Of a stretch of DNA of 64,000 nucleotides, positions 17,635 through 25,760 are shown one piece after another (the stretch's first letter is position 1; each line of letters opens with the position of its first letter). Under the pieces are notes generated by a model. That model saw only the letters and a program-made list of their open reading frames with translations. It made no database searches and was not told the DNA's origin. Location: contig NZ_CABFMN010000090.1 in assembly GCF_901875635.1 (NCBI RefSeq), positions 5,567 through 69,566 of the forward strand, read 5' to 3'. This DNA comes from Xylophilus ampelinus (GTDB taxonomy: Bacteria > Pseudomonadota > Gammaproteobacteria > Burkholderiales > Burkholderiaceae_C). The position numbers and the translations under genes are program-made.

Positions 17635-18603
17635 TCAGGTCAGGCCCGGGGCCGCCGCCTCGAGCAGGTTGATGCGCCTGGGGATCAGCTTGAGATCGAA
17701 GAAGGTGTCGGCGATCTGCTGCTGCTCGCCCAGGATGGCTCGGGTGATCGGACCGGTGCCGAACTGCGAGCGCCCGATCGACAGGTCGACCACCGGCTTG
17801 GGCAAGCCCCAGATCTGCGCCAGTTCGCCCGCGAGTTCGCCGCGGTGGCCCTTGCCCCACTGGTCGACCTTGTCGAGCTCCTCGATCAGCACCCGGGTCA
17901 CGTCGACGTTCTTCGCCGCGTAGTCGAGCGACGAGAAGTAGTAGCCGCGGTTGCCCACCACGCCCGAGGCATCGGCCAGCACCCTGGCGTCGAGCGACTT
18001 CTCGGCCGCGGCGAGGAAGGGGTCCCAGATGACCCAGGCGTCGATCGAGCCCTTCTCGAACGCGGCGCGCGCGTCGGCCGGCGGCAGGAAGACGGCGTTC
18101 ACGTCCGCGTACTGCATCCCGTGCTTCTGCAGCAGCTTGACCAGGAAGTAGTGGACGTTGCTGCCCTTGTTGAAGGCGACTTTCCTGCCCTTCAGCTCGG
18201 GCACGCTGCGAATGGCCGAACCCTTGGGCACCAGCACGGCTTCGGACTGCGGTCGCGGCACCGTCGCCGCGACGTAGGCCAGTGGCGCGCCGGCGGCCTG
18301 CGCAAAGATGGGTGGCGCCTCGCCGACGTCGCCGAAATCGATCGAACCGACGTTCAGCGCTTCCAGTTGCACCGGGCCGGCGGTGAACTCGGTCCACTTG
18401 ACCGACACCTTCAGCGGGGCGAGGCGCTGCTCGAGCGTGCCGCGGCCCTTGAGCAGGCTGAGGTAGCCCTTCTGGTGGCCGATGCGCAGCGTGCGCGCGG
18501 CGCCCTGAGCGAACGTGGGCGCCGCGAGCGCGGCAGGCAGCGCGAGGGCGGCGGCACCCCGGAGCAGGCGACGGCGCGAGAGGGAGTTGGATGAAGAGGT
18601 CAT
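17635..18603 (-). CDS. ssuA: Aliphatic sulfonate-binding periplasmic protein
   Basis: A 322-residue solute-binding protein with a twin-arginine-like export signal (LSRRRLLRGAAALALPAAL, cleavage after about 32). Landmarks of the SsuA family are TLRIGHQKGYLSLLKGRGTLEQRL, VKWTEFTAGPVQLEALNVGSIDFGDVGEAPPIFAQAAG, KGRKVAFNKGSNVHYFLVKLL and SIDAWVIWDPFLAAAEKSL. It delivers sulfonates to SsuBC. A 262-bp gap with its own possible promoter and a small frame separates it from ssuE. Confidence 0.95.
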   Translation of the reverse strand: MTSSSNSLSRRRLLRGAAALALPAALAAPTFAQGAARTLRIGHQKGYLSLLKGRGTLEQRLAPLKVSVKWTEFTAGPVQLEALNVGSIDFGDVGEAPPIFAQAAGAPLAYVAATVPRPQSEAVLVPKGSAIRSVPELKGRKVAFNKGSNVHYFLVKLLQKHGMQYADVNAVFLPPADARAAFEKGSIDAWVIWDPFLAAAEKSLDARVLADASGVVGNRGYYFSSLDYAAKNVDVTRVLIEELDKVDQWGKGHRGELAGELAQIWGLPKPVVDLSIGRSQFGTGPITRAILGEQQQIADTFFDLKLIPRRINLLEAAAPGLT

Positions 18604-18629
18604 GGTGCGTGGTCCTGGATCGGGTGAAT

Positions 18630-18746
18630 TCAGGCGAAGGCCAGCAGTGCGGCCTGAAGCGCCAATGCGGCCAGCAGGTCGGCCGCGCGCAGCAGGCGGG
18701 AGCCGGGCTGGACGGCGGGCAGGTGGTCGGCGAGGGTGGGTGGCAT
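18630..18746 (-). CDS. Possible 38-residue peptide upstream of ssuA
   Basis: A short frame in the 262-bp ssuE-ssuA gap, encoding a Leu/Ala-rich peptide (MPPTLADHLPAVQPGSRLLR and then a hydrophobic tail) that might insert into the membrane. It stops 26 bases before the ssuA ATG. Codon-position bias cannot be judged on this length, so it may be untranslated leader. Confidence 0.25.
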   Translation of the reverse strand: MPPTLADHLPAVQPGSRLLRAADLLAALALQAALLAFA

Positions 18747-18865
18747 GGCAGTCAGGAGCAATTCGTGGGGGCGAGCGGTGCCCGCACCGCCGGGCAGGAG
18801 CCTGGCGGCGGGGGCGGTGATCGGGGGGAGTGGCGAGGCGGCGGCGGCGCACGGCCGCCCTCGCC

Positions 18866-19453
18866 TCAGACGCTACATCGCACCTGCGAGAAGTGCACCG
18901 GCTCGAAGGCGGCCGGGCGCGGACCCAGCTTCAGGCCCTCGGCCGCCAGCGTGTCGACGGCTTCGGCCAGGCGGTCGAACAGGTCGACCTGCAGCTGGTA
19001 GGCCCCTTCGGGCGTGAGCGTGACCTGGGCATCGCTCGCGTAGACGCCGGGCAGGATGTGGCGCGCGCCCAGCGCGTTGAGCACCGGCCGCAGCGCGTAG
19101 TCCAGCGCCAGCATATGGTGCGGGCTGCCGCCCGTGGCCAGCGGCAGCACGGCCTTGCCGCGCAGCGCGGTCTGCGGCAGCAGATCGAGGAAGACCTTGA
19201 GCAGCCCGCTGTAGGCCGCCTTGTAGACCGGCGTGGCCACGACGATGGCCTGCGCTTTCGCGATGCGGTCGACGGCCAGTTGCACGCTGTGGTGGCTGGT
19301 GTCGGCGGCCAGCAGCGCCGCGGCCGGCAGGTCGCGCACGGCCAGCGCGTCGGTGGCCACCCCGCGGCGCGCCAGCCGGTCGGCCACGGCGTCGAGCAAG
19401 GCGGTGGACCGCGACGGCGAGGACGGGCTACCCGCCAGCAACAGCACAGACAT
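18866..19453 (-). CDS. ssuE: NAD(P)H-dependent FMN reductase
   Basis: A 195-residue flavodoxin-fold reductase that supplies FMNH2 to SsuD. It shows the N-terminal flavin phosphate loop (LLLAGSPSSPSRSTALLDAV), ATPVYKAAYSGLLKVFLDLLPQ near 75-95 and LPLATGGSPHHMLALDYALRPVL, all typical of SsuE/MsuE. A second family member lies at 29606-30262 in the methionine locus. The gene follows sbp after a reverse copy of the dispersed repeat. Confidence 0.95.
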   Translation of the reverse strand: MSVLLLAGSPSSPSRSTALLDAVADRLARRGVATDALAVRDLPAAALLAADTSHHSVQLAVDRIAKAQAIVVATPVYKAAYSGLLKVFLDLLPQTALRGKAVLPLATGGSPHHMLALDYALRPVLNALGARHILPGVYASDAQVTLTPEGAYQLQVDLFDRLAEAVDTLAAEGLKLGPRPAAFEPVHFSQVRCSV

Positions 19454-19460
19454 CGGAAGC

Positions 19461-19533
19461 TTTCAAAAATTTGGGGACGAAATCGGCCCGCAGCGCCCGC
19501 CAGACGGGCGCCACCAGCTATGAAATCCATAGC
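19461..19533 (-). repeat. Dispersed intergenic repeat, copy 3 (reverse orientation)
   Basis: Read on the minus strand: GCTATGGATTTCATAGC, then GGCGCCCGTCTGGCGGGCGC, TGCGGGCCGATTT and a CGTCCCC tail. It is the only copy of the seven in this orientation and lies between sbp and ssuE, in the direction of their transcription. Confidence 0.75.
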
Positions 19534-19564
19534 AGGGACCGCTCGGACCCCTGCGTGCCGCGAC

Positions 19565-20608
19565 CTACTTCTGCTTGTTGGTGTAGATCTGGTCGAAGCT
19601 GCCGCCGTCGGCGAAGTGGGCCTTGTCGGCCTGCGTCCAGCCACCGAAGGCCTCGTCGATGGTGAAGAGCGCCAGCTTGGGGAACTGGTCGGCGTACTTC
19701 GCCTTGGCCTTGTCGGCCGTCGGGCGGTAGTAGTTGCGGCCGGCGATGTCCTGGCCTTCGTCGGTGTACCAGTACTTGAGGTACTCCTCGGCCACCGCGC
19801 GGGTGCCGTGCTTGTCGGCGAACTTGTCGACCACCGTCACTGCCGGCTCGGCCAGGATGGAGATCGAGGGCACGACGATGTCGAACTTGTCCGGCCCGAA
19901 TTCCTTGATGGCGAGGAAGGCCTCGTTCTCCCAGGCCAGCAGCACGTCGCCCACGCCGCGCTGCACGAAGGTGATGGTGCTGCCGCGCGCGCCCGTGTCG
20001 AGCACCGGCACGTTCTGGTAGAGCTTGCCGACGAAGTCCTTCGCCTTGGCATCGCCGCCGTACTTGCGCTTGGCGTATTCCCAGGCGGCGAGGTAGTTCC
20101 AGCGCGCGCCGCCCGAGGTCTTGGGGTTGGGGGTGATGACCTGCACGCCCGGCTTGGCCAGGTCGTCCCAGTCCTTCAGGCCCTTGGGGTTGCCCTTCTT
20201 CACCAGAAACACGATGGTCGAGGTGTAGGGCGAGCTGTTGTGCGGCAGGCGCTTCTGCCAGTCGGGCTTGACCAGGCCGCCGTGCGTCACGAGCGCATCG
20301 GTGTCGCCGGCCAGGGCCAGGGTGGCGACGTCGGCTTCCAGCCCGTCGATGATCGAGCGCGCCTGCTTGCCCGAACCGCCGTGCGACTGCTTGACCACCA
20401 CGTCCTGGCCGGTCTTGGCCTTCCAGTACCTGGCGAAGGCCTTGTTGTAGTCCACGTACAGCTCGCGCGTCGGGTCGTACGAGACGTTGAGCAGGTTGAC
20501 GGTGTTGCCCTGCACCTGGGCCACAGCCGGCAGCGATGCCGTCAGGGCCATGCCGGCCACTGTGCTGGTGGCCAGGGAAAGCTTGATAAAGTCGCGGCGG
20601 CTGTTCAT
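19565..20608 (-). CDS. sbp: Sulfate-binding periplasmic protein
   Basis: A 347-residue sulfate/thiosulfate-binding protein with a twin-arginine signal ([13 protein letters not shown]) and the family signatures [56 protein letters not shown] and [20 protein letters not shown]. The cognate permease and ATPase genes (cysT, cysW, cysA) are not in the window. The 152-bp gap to the divergent Fe(II)-trafficking gene is AT-richer than its surroundings and should hold the promoter of the sulfur block; CysB control is expected from the pathway but is not shown. Confidence 0.95.
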   Translation of the reverse strand: MNSRRDFIKLSLATSTVAGMALTASLPAVAQVQGNTVNLLNVSYDPTRELYVDYNKAFARYWKAKTGQDVVVKQSHGGSGKQARSIIDGLEADVATLALAGDTDALVTHGGLVKPDWQKRLPHNSSPYTSTIVFLVKKGNPKGLKDWDDLAKPGVQVITPNPKTSGGARWNYLAAWEYAKRKYGGDAKAKDFVGKLYQNVPVLDTGARGSTITFVQRGVGDVLLAWENEAFLAIKEFGPDKFDIVVPSISILAEPAVTVVDKFADKHGTRAVAEEYLKYWYTDEGQDIAGRNYYRPTADKAKAKYADQFPKLALFTIDEAFGGWTQADKAHFADGGSFDQIYTNKQK

Positions 20609-20760
20609 GTTTGTGCTCGAAAAAGGCATAACGTCGATGCCTTGCATTCTCAAGAGCGCATAAGGAAACTGGAACGACCGAGTTTTCAGTTCTAAATAGC
20701 GAAATCAACTAAGCGGCCGGCTCAGCGCCCGCCGCGCACCCACACCGAAGAGGCACCGCA

Positions 20761-21039
20761 ATGGCACGCATGGTCCACTGCATCAAGCTCGGCCGAGAGG
20801 CCGAAGGGCTCGATCTCCCCCCCTACCCGCCCCACACCGATCTAGGCAAGCGCATCTGGGAAAACGTCAGCAAGGAAGCCTGGGCCGCCTGGCTCAAGCA
20901 GCAGACCATGCTGGTGAACGAGAACCGCCTGAACCTGGCCGACCAGCGCGCCCGCCAGTACCTGGCGCGGCAGATGGAGAAGCACTTCTTCGGCGAGGGC
21001 GCCGATGTGGCGCAGGGGTACGTGCCGCCGAGCGCCTGA
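20761..21039 (+). CDS. Fe(II)-trafficking/oxidative damage protection protein (YggX)
   Basis: A 92-residue protein of the YggX family, which protects Fe-S clusters from oxidants and may shuttle iron. The conserved N-terminal Cys is in [14 protein letters not shown] (residue 7), and the signatures [32 protein letters not shown] and the C-terminal [15 protein letters not shown] are present. Length is as expected. It diverges from sbp and lies 89 bp upstream of mnmC on the same strand. Confidence 0.95.
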   Translation: MARMVHCIKLGREAEGLDLPPYPPHTDLGKRIWENVSKEAWAAWLKQQTMLVNENRLNLADQRARQYLARQMEKHFFGEGADVAQGYVPPSA

Positions 21040-21128
21040 CGCCCCGAGCTGGCGCGCGCTGCTGTGCGCCAGCGCCTTGACGGCCCGCGCCGCGAGCACT
21101 GCCGGCGCCTCGCCTCCTCCGCTTTCCC

Positions 21129-23000
21129 ATGACCGAACCCGTCGAGTGGCATCCTGACGGCCGCCCGTTCAGCGCCCGCTTCCAGGAGGGCTACCACTCC
21201 GAAGCCGGCGCCACCGCGCAGGCGCGCCATGTGTTCCTGGGCGGCTGCGGGCTGCCCGGCGCCTGGGCGAATGCGTCGGAGTGGCGGATTCTCGAAACCG
21301 GCTTCGGGCTGGGCCTCAATTTCCTGACCAGCTGGCAGGCCTGGCGCGACGATCCGGCGCGGCCGGGCCTGTTGCACTTCGTCTCGGTCGAGGCCTACCC
21401 GGTGTCTGCCGCCGACCTGTTGCGTGCCGCTGCTGCGCAGGGGCCGGCGCTCGCTGCGCTGGGCGCCGAACTGGCCGCGCAGTGGCACGGGCTGCTGCCG
21501 GGCTGCCATCGCCTGGTGTTCGAGCAAGGCCGCGTGATGCTCACGCTGTGCGTGGGCGAGGTGCAGCCGATGCTGCGCGCGCTCCAGCCCTTCGACGCGG
21601 ACAGCCTCTTCCTCGACGGCTTCAGCCCGCAGAAGAACCCACAGATGTGGACGCCCGAGGTGCTCAAGGCCGTCGCCCGCTTCGCCCGGCCGGGCACGGG
21701 CATCGCCACCTGGACCATCGCACGCGCCGTGCGCGACGCGCTGACGCCACTGGGCTTCGTGCTCGAGAAGGCGCCCGGCCTGCCGCCCAAGCGCGACTGC
21801 CTGCGTGGCCGGTACGCCCCGGGCTGGCAGCCGCGCCGGCCTCCCCCCGATCCGCAGCGCGTGGCGGCGCCCGGCGACTGCGTGGTGGTCGGGGCCGGCC
21901 TGGCCGGTGCGGCCGTGGCGGCCAGCCTGGCGCGACGCGGCTGGCGCGTGACCGTGCTCGACGCCGCGGATGCACCGGCCTCCGGTGCATCCGGCGCCCC
22001 CGCGGCCGTGCTGGCGCCGCATGTATCGCCCGACGACGCCCTGCTCTCGCGGCTGACCCGCGCGGGCGCGCGGCTGGGCTGGCAGCAGGTGCAGTCGCTG
22101 CTGGCCGACGCGGCCGGCACCGATTGGCAGTGCGAGGGCGTGCTGGAGCGGCGCGCGAACGCCGCCGCCCTGCGCCTGCCGCCCGGCTGGCAGGCGGACG
22201 GCCCCAACGACTCCTGGACCGCCGATGCCGCGCAATGCGCCCGCGCCGCCCTGCCCCCTGACACGCCCGCGATCTGGCACGCGAAGGCCGGCTGGGTGCG
22301 CCCGGCTGCGCTGGTGGCGGCCTGGCTGGCCACGCCGGGCGTGCGTTTCGTCGGCCACGCGCACGTCGCGCAGGTGGCCTCGACGTCCGCGGGCCGTTGG
22401 CAGGCACTCGATGCCCAGGGCGCCGTGCTGGCCGAGGGCGATCGCCTGGTGCTCGCGGGCGGCCACGGCTCGCGCTCGCTGCTTGCCGACGCGCTGCCCC
22501 TGCAACCCGTGCGTGGACAGCTGGTGCACGGGCCGATGCCGGCAGATGGCGACGGCACCGGCCTTCCCGCCGTGCCACTCAACGGCGACGGGCATCTGGT
22601 GCCCGCGGTGCCGCTGCCCGGTGGCCCGCGCTGGCTCAGCGGCTCGACCTTCTCGCCAGGTGAGGAAACGCGGGCGCTGCGCCCGGACGACACCGCGTTC
22701 AACCTCGACCGCCTCGAGCGCCTGCACCCCGGTGTGGCGGCCCTCGCGCGCCGACAGGCGGCACGGGGCGAGCTGCACGCCTGGGCCGGCGTGCGCTGCG
22801 CTTCGGCCGACCGCCGCCCGCTGGTCGGCCCGGTGCCCGGCGCCGCGCCGGGCCTGTGGGTCAGCACCGCGATGGGTTCGCGCGGCCTGAGCTTCGCGGC
22901 CCTGTGCGCCGAACTGCTGGCCGCGCGCTGGCACGGCGAGCCGCTGCCCGTCGCCGCCAACCTGGCGCGCGCGCTCGACACCTCGCGCGTACGCGCCTGA
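21129..23000 (+). CDS. mnmC: Bifunctional tRNA mnm5s2U modification enzyme
   Basis: A 623-residue fusion that completes 5-methylaminomethyl-2-thiouridine at tRNA position 34. Residues 1 to about 235 are the MnmD methyltransferase domain (ETGFGLGLNFLTSWQAW, FLDGFSPQKNPQMWTPEVLK). From about 250 comes the FAD-dependent oxidoreductase domain that removes the carboxymethyl group (dinucleotide loop VVVGAGLAGAAVAASLARRG, SGAPAAVLAPHVSPDDALLSRL). The C-terminal WAGVRCASADRRPLVGPVP is typical. Both halves look intact. Confidence 0.96.
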   Translation: MTEPVEWHPDGRPFSARFQEGYHSEAGATAQARHVFLGGCGLPGAWANASEWRILETGFGLGLNFLTSWQAWRDDPARPGLLHFVSVEAYPVSAADLLRAAAAQGPALAALGAELAAQWHGLLPGCHRLVFEQGRVMLTLCVGEVQPMLRALQPFDADSLFLDGFSPQKNPQMWTPEVLKAVARFARPGTGIATWTIARAVRDALTPLGFVLEKAPGLPPKRDCLRGRYAPGWQPRRPPPDPQRVAAPGDCVVVGAGLAGAAVAASLARRGWRVTVLDAADAPASGASGAPAAVLAPHVSPDDALLSRLTRAGARLGWQQVQSLLADAAGTDWQCEGVLERRANAAALRLPPGWQADGPNDSWTADAAQCARAALPPDTPAIWHAKAGWVRPAALVAAWLATPGVRFVGHAHVAQVASTSAGRWQALDAQGAVLAEGDRLVLAGGHGSRSLLADALPLQPVRGQLVHGPMPADGDGTGLPAVPLNGDGHLVPAVPLPGGPRWLSGSTFSPGEETRALRPDDTAFNLDRLERLHPGVAALARRQAARGELHAWAGVRCASADRRPLVGPVPGAAPGLWVSTAMGSRGLSFAALCAELLAARWHGEPLPVAANLARALDTSRVRA

Positions 23001-23042
23001 AACCTACCGGTGCTGCCCGGCAGCCCGACGACAATCCCCGCC

Positions 23043-23942
23043 ATGGCGACCCACTACGACATCCTGCACACCACCACCTACCGCTATCGGGAGCCGGTGA
23101 GCTTCGGGCAGCACCGGGTCATGTTCCGGCCACGTGACAGCCACGACCTGCGCGTGCTCGCCACCGACCTGCAGGTCAGCCCACAGGCCCATGTGCGCCT
23201 GATCCAGGACCCGCATTCCAACTCGGTGGCGCTGGTGCAGCCCCAGGGGCAGGCCACCGAGCTCACCATTGCCTGCTCGTTCACCATCGAGCATGTGCCC
23301 GATCCTGCAGACGAGCTGTCGCTCGACCCGGCTGCCGAGTTCCTGCCTTTCGCCTACTCGATGCAGGAACGGCTGGACCTGGAGCACTACCTGCGCCCGC
23401 ACCACGACGATCCCGACGGCACCCTGATCCGCTGGGCGCACCAGTTCCTGCACAGCGACCAGCCCAACAGCACGCGCGAGACGCTCACGCGCATGAACGC
23501 CCACATCAACCAGAGCCTGACCTACCAGGCGCGCGACGAGGAAGGCACGCAGACACCGCTGGAGACGCTGGCCGTCGGCGGCGGCAGCTGCCGCGACTAC
23601 GCGCTGCTGATGATGGAGGCCGCGCGCCGGCTGGGCATCGCCACGCGCTTCGTGTCGGGGTACCTCTACGACGCCATGCTCGACACCGGCGTGCAGGAGC
23701 CGGGCGAGAGCATCGTCGGCGCCGGTGCCACGCATGCCTGGCTGCAGGCCTACCTGCCGGGCGCGGGCTGGGTCGCCTTCGACCCCACCAACAACCTCAT
23801 GGGCAGCGGGCGGCTCATCCGCGTCGGCGTCGCGCGCGACCCGGCCTTTGCGCCGCCCATCGCCGGCAGCTGGTTCGGCGAGGCCGACGCCTACGAGGGC
23901 ATGGACGTGGTGGTCAAGGTCACGCGCCGCCGCCGCAAATGA
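23043..23942 (+). CDS. Transglutaminase-like family protein
   Basis: A 299-residue protein with the N-terminal beta domain of bacterial transglutaminase-like proteins (YDILHTTTYRYREPVSFGQH) and a papain-like core. The Cys sits in AVGGGSCRDYALLMMEAARR (about 184), the His in VGAGATHAWLQAYLPGAGWV and the Asp in AFDPTNN. Many such genes cluster with peptide-ligase-like genes, which are absent here. The substrate is unknown, and the protein is probably a cytoplasmic protease or amidase. A dispersed repeat starts five bases after the stop. Confidence 0.9.
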   Translation: MATHYDILHTTTYRYREPVSFGQHRVMFRPRDSHDLRVLATDLQVSPQAHVRLIQDPHSNSVALVQPQGQATELTIACSFTIEHVPDPADELSLDPAAEFLPFAYSMQERLDLEHYLRPHHDDPDGTLIRWAHQFLHSDQPNSTRETLTRMNAHINQSLTYQARDEEGTQTPLETLAVGGGSCRDYALLMMEAARRLGIATRFVSGYLYDAMLDTGVQEPGESIVGAGATHAWLQAYLPGAGWVAFDPTNNLMGSGRLIRVGVARDPAFAPPIAGSWFGEADAYEGMDVVVKVTRRRRK

Positions 23943-23947
23943 GCGCC

Positions 23948-24012
23948 GCTATTGTTTTCATAGCTGCTCGCGCAGGCGGGACGGGCGCTGCAGCCCTTTT
24001 TGGCTTGAAGAT
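23948..24012 (+). repeat. Dispersed intergenic repeat, copy 4
   Basis: GCTATTGTTTTCATAGC, then TGCTCGCGCAGGCGGGACGG, GCGCTGCAGCCCTTTTTGG and a CTTGAAGATC tail. It begins directly after the transglutaminase gene stop and is in the same orientation as the gene. Confidence 0.85.
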
Positions 24013-24078
24013 CGACGGCCCGATCGACCGGTCCCCGACGCACCACGCATTCCGTTTTCATTTTTCTGCAAGGTTCCC

Positions 24079-24357
24079 ATGACCCTCCGCCCCGAAGATC
24101 GCAACCAGTTCGTCAACGAAGTCGGCTACGAAGCCTTCGAGCACATCGTCAAGCGCATGGAGGCGCTCGGCACGATCCCCGTGGCGGAGCTGCTGCCGCT
24201 GGTGTTCGGCGCCGTCAACGTCTGCCTTGCGAACGCCATGCGCTCCACCATCGAACGCGCCAGCGACCCCGCCGCTGCCGCCGAGGCCTTGCTCGCGGCG
24301 AGTCAGCAGCAGACGCGCATGCTGCTCGACCAGATCATCCAGGCACCCAGGTCCTGA
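24079..24357 (+). CDS. Small conserved hypothetical protein
   Basis: A 92-residue soluble, mainly helical protein with no recognised motif. The N-terminal part (RPEDRNQFVNEVGYEAFEHI) is charged, followed by LLPLVFGAVNVCLANAMRST and a long Ala-rich helix ending QQQTRMLLDQIIQ. An AAGG ribosome-binding site precedes the ATG by five bases. It lies alone between the repeat and the amino-acid-binding protein gene. Confidence 0.65.
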   Translation: MTLRPEDRNQFVNEVGYEAFEHIVKRMEALGTIPVAELLPLVFGAVNVCLANAMRSTIERASDPAAAAEALLAASQQQTRMLLDQIIQAPRS

Positions 24358-24520
24358 GGCGCGCGGCGCCTCTCGCGCACGCGTGCGCCCATCGCGTGAC
24401 GCCGTCAGTCACGCAGAGGACTGGGCCGCGCCTGCGCCAGTCGCTTACTTGACTGCGGGGCCGGCGCCCGTCTGCCGAAACTGCCAGCGCTTCCATCGAC
24501 CCATCCAAGGAATCGCTCGC

Positions 24521-25756
24521 ATGTTCATCAAGAAGACGCTGTGTGCCGTGGCCTTTGCTGCCGCCTTTGCCGCGCACGCCCAGGAGACCCTCAAGATCGC
24601 GATGATCGACCCGCTCAGCGGCCCCATGGCCGACGTCGGCAAGATCTTCGAGAACCACCTGCGCTTCGCCGCCGACCAGATCAACGCCAAGGGCGGCATC
24701 GACGGCATCAAGCTTGAAGTGCTGGCCTACGACAACAAGCTCTCGACGCAGGAGAGCCAGGCTGCGCTGCAGGCGGCCGTGGGGGCCGGCGTGAAGGCGG
24801 TCTTCGTGGGCGGCGGCTCGGCCACCGTGTCGGCCGTGGTGGCCGCCGCCAACCGCAACAACGAACGCAACCCCGACAAGGCGGTGCTGGTCTTCAACTA
24901 CGGCGGCTACGACCCGGACCTGGTCGGCAAGCAGTGCTCGTTCTGGCACTTCCTGACCGACGCGCAGGTGCCGATGCGCATGAAGGCCATGGGCGACTTC
25001 GTGAAGAAGACGCCGGACATCAAGAAAGTCTACTTCCTCAACCCCGACTACAGCTTCGGTCGCCAGTGGACCGCCTACGGCAAGACCATCCTGGCCGAGG
25101 CGCGGCCCGACATCCAGTTCGCCGGCGAGGACTTCTTCCCCACCGGCACGGTGAAGGACTTCGCGCCCTACATCGCCAAGATGCGCGCGGCCGGGGCCGA
25201 CACGGTCGTTTCGGGCAACTGGGGCAACGACATGGCGCTGCTCATCCGCGCCGCGGGCGATGCGGGCTACAAGCTGCGCATCCTCACGCATTCCAGCGCC
25301 AACAAGTCGACCATGATCGCGCTGCAGGCGGCCAAGACCGTCAAGCTCAGCATGGTGGGCGACTGGTTCCCGGGTTCGAACAACGCCGCCCTGGCGGCGC
25401 AGGCCGAGGCCTTCGAGGCCAGGTACAAGGAACCCTTCTATCTGGCCCGCCTGTCGGTGGCGACCGAACTGCTGGCCCAGGGCGTGCGCAAGGCGAAGTC
25501 GACCGATCCCACGAAGATCGCGCTCGCGATGGAAGACCTGAGCTACAAGTCGCTCGTGGGCGACGTGACGATGCGCAAGGCCGACCACCAGTTCCTGTCT
25601 TCGCAACTGGTCTACACGAACCAGACCGCCGACGGCAAGACGGTGAAGAAGGGCTTCGACGGCACGGACCAGGGCTTCATCCAGGAGTCGGTGTCGCCGG
25701 CCGCATCGATCACGGTGCCGAGCCAGTGCGACATGAAGCGCCCGGCGGGAGCCTGA
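24521..25756 (+). CDS. Branched-chain amino acid-type ABC substrate-binding protein
   Basis: A 411-residue periplasmic protein with a Sec signal (FIKKTLCAVAFAAAFAAHAQ) and a type I periplasmic-binding fold of the LivJ class: LKIAMIDPLSGPMADVGKIF, FAADQINAKGGIDGIKLEVL, YFLNPDYSFGRQWTAYGKTI and VVSGNWGNDMALLIRAAGDAGYK. The ligand may be an amino acid or an aromatic/short carboxylate, as LivJ-like proteins are broad. No permease or ATPase genes are adjacent. The stop is only 4 bp before the acyl-CoA ligase gene, so the two are likely co-expressed and the ligand may be activated to its CoA ester. Confidence 0.9.
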   Translation: MFIKKTLCAVAFAAAFAAHAQETLKIAMIDPLSGPMADVGKIFENHLRFAADQINAKGGIDGIKLEVLAYDNKLSTQESQAALQAAVGAGVKAVFVGGGSATVSAVVAAANRNNERNPDKAVLVFNYGGYDPDLVGKQCSFWHFLTDAQVPMRMKAMGDFVKKTPDIKKVYFLNPDYSFGRQWTAYGKTILAEARPDIQFAGEDFFPTGTVKDFAPYIAKMRAAGADTVVSGNWGNDMALLIRAAGDAGYKLRILTHSSANKSTMIALQAAKTVKLSMVGDWFPGSNNAALAAQAEAFEARYKEPFYLARLSVATELLAQGVRKAKSTDPTKIALAMEDLSYKSLVGDVTMRKADHQFLSSQLVYTNQTADGKTVKKGFDGTDQGFIQESVSPAASITVPSQCDMKRPAGA

Positions 25757-25760
25757 GGCG

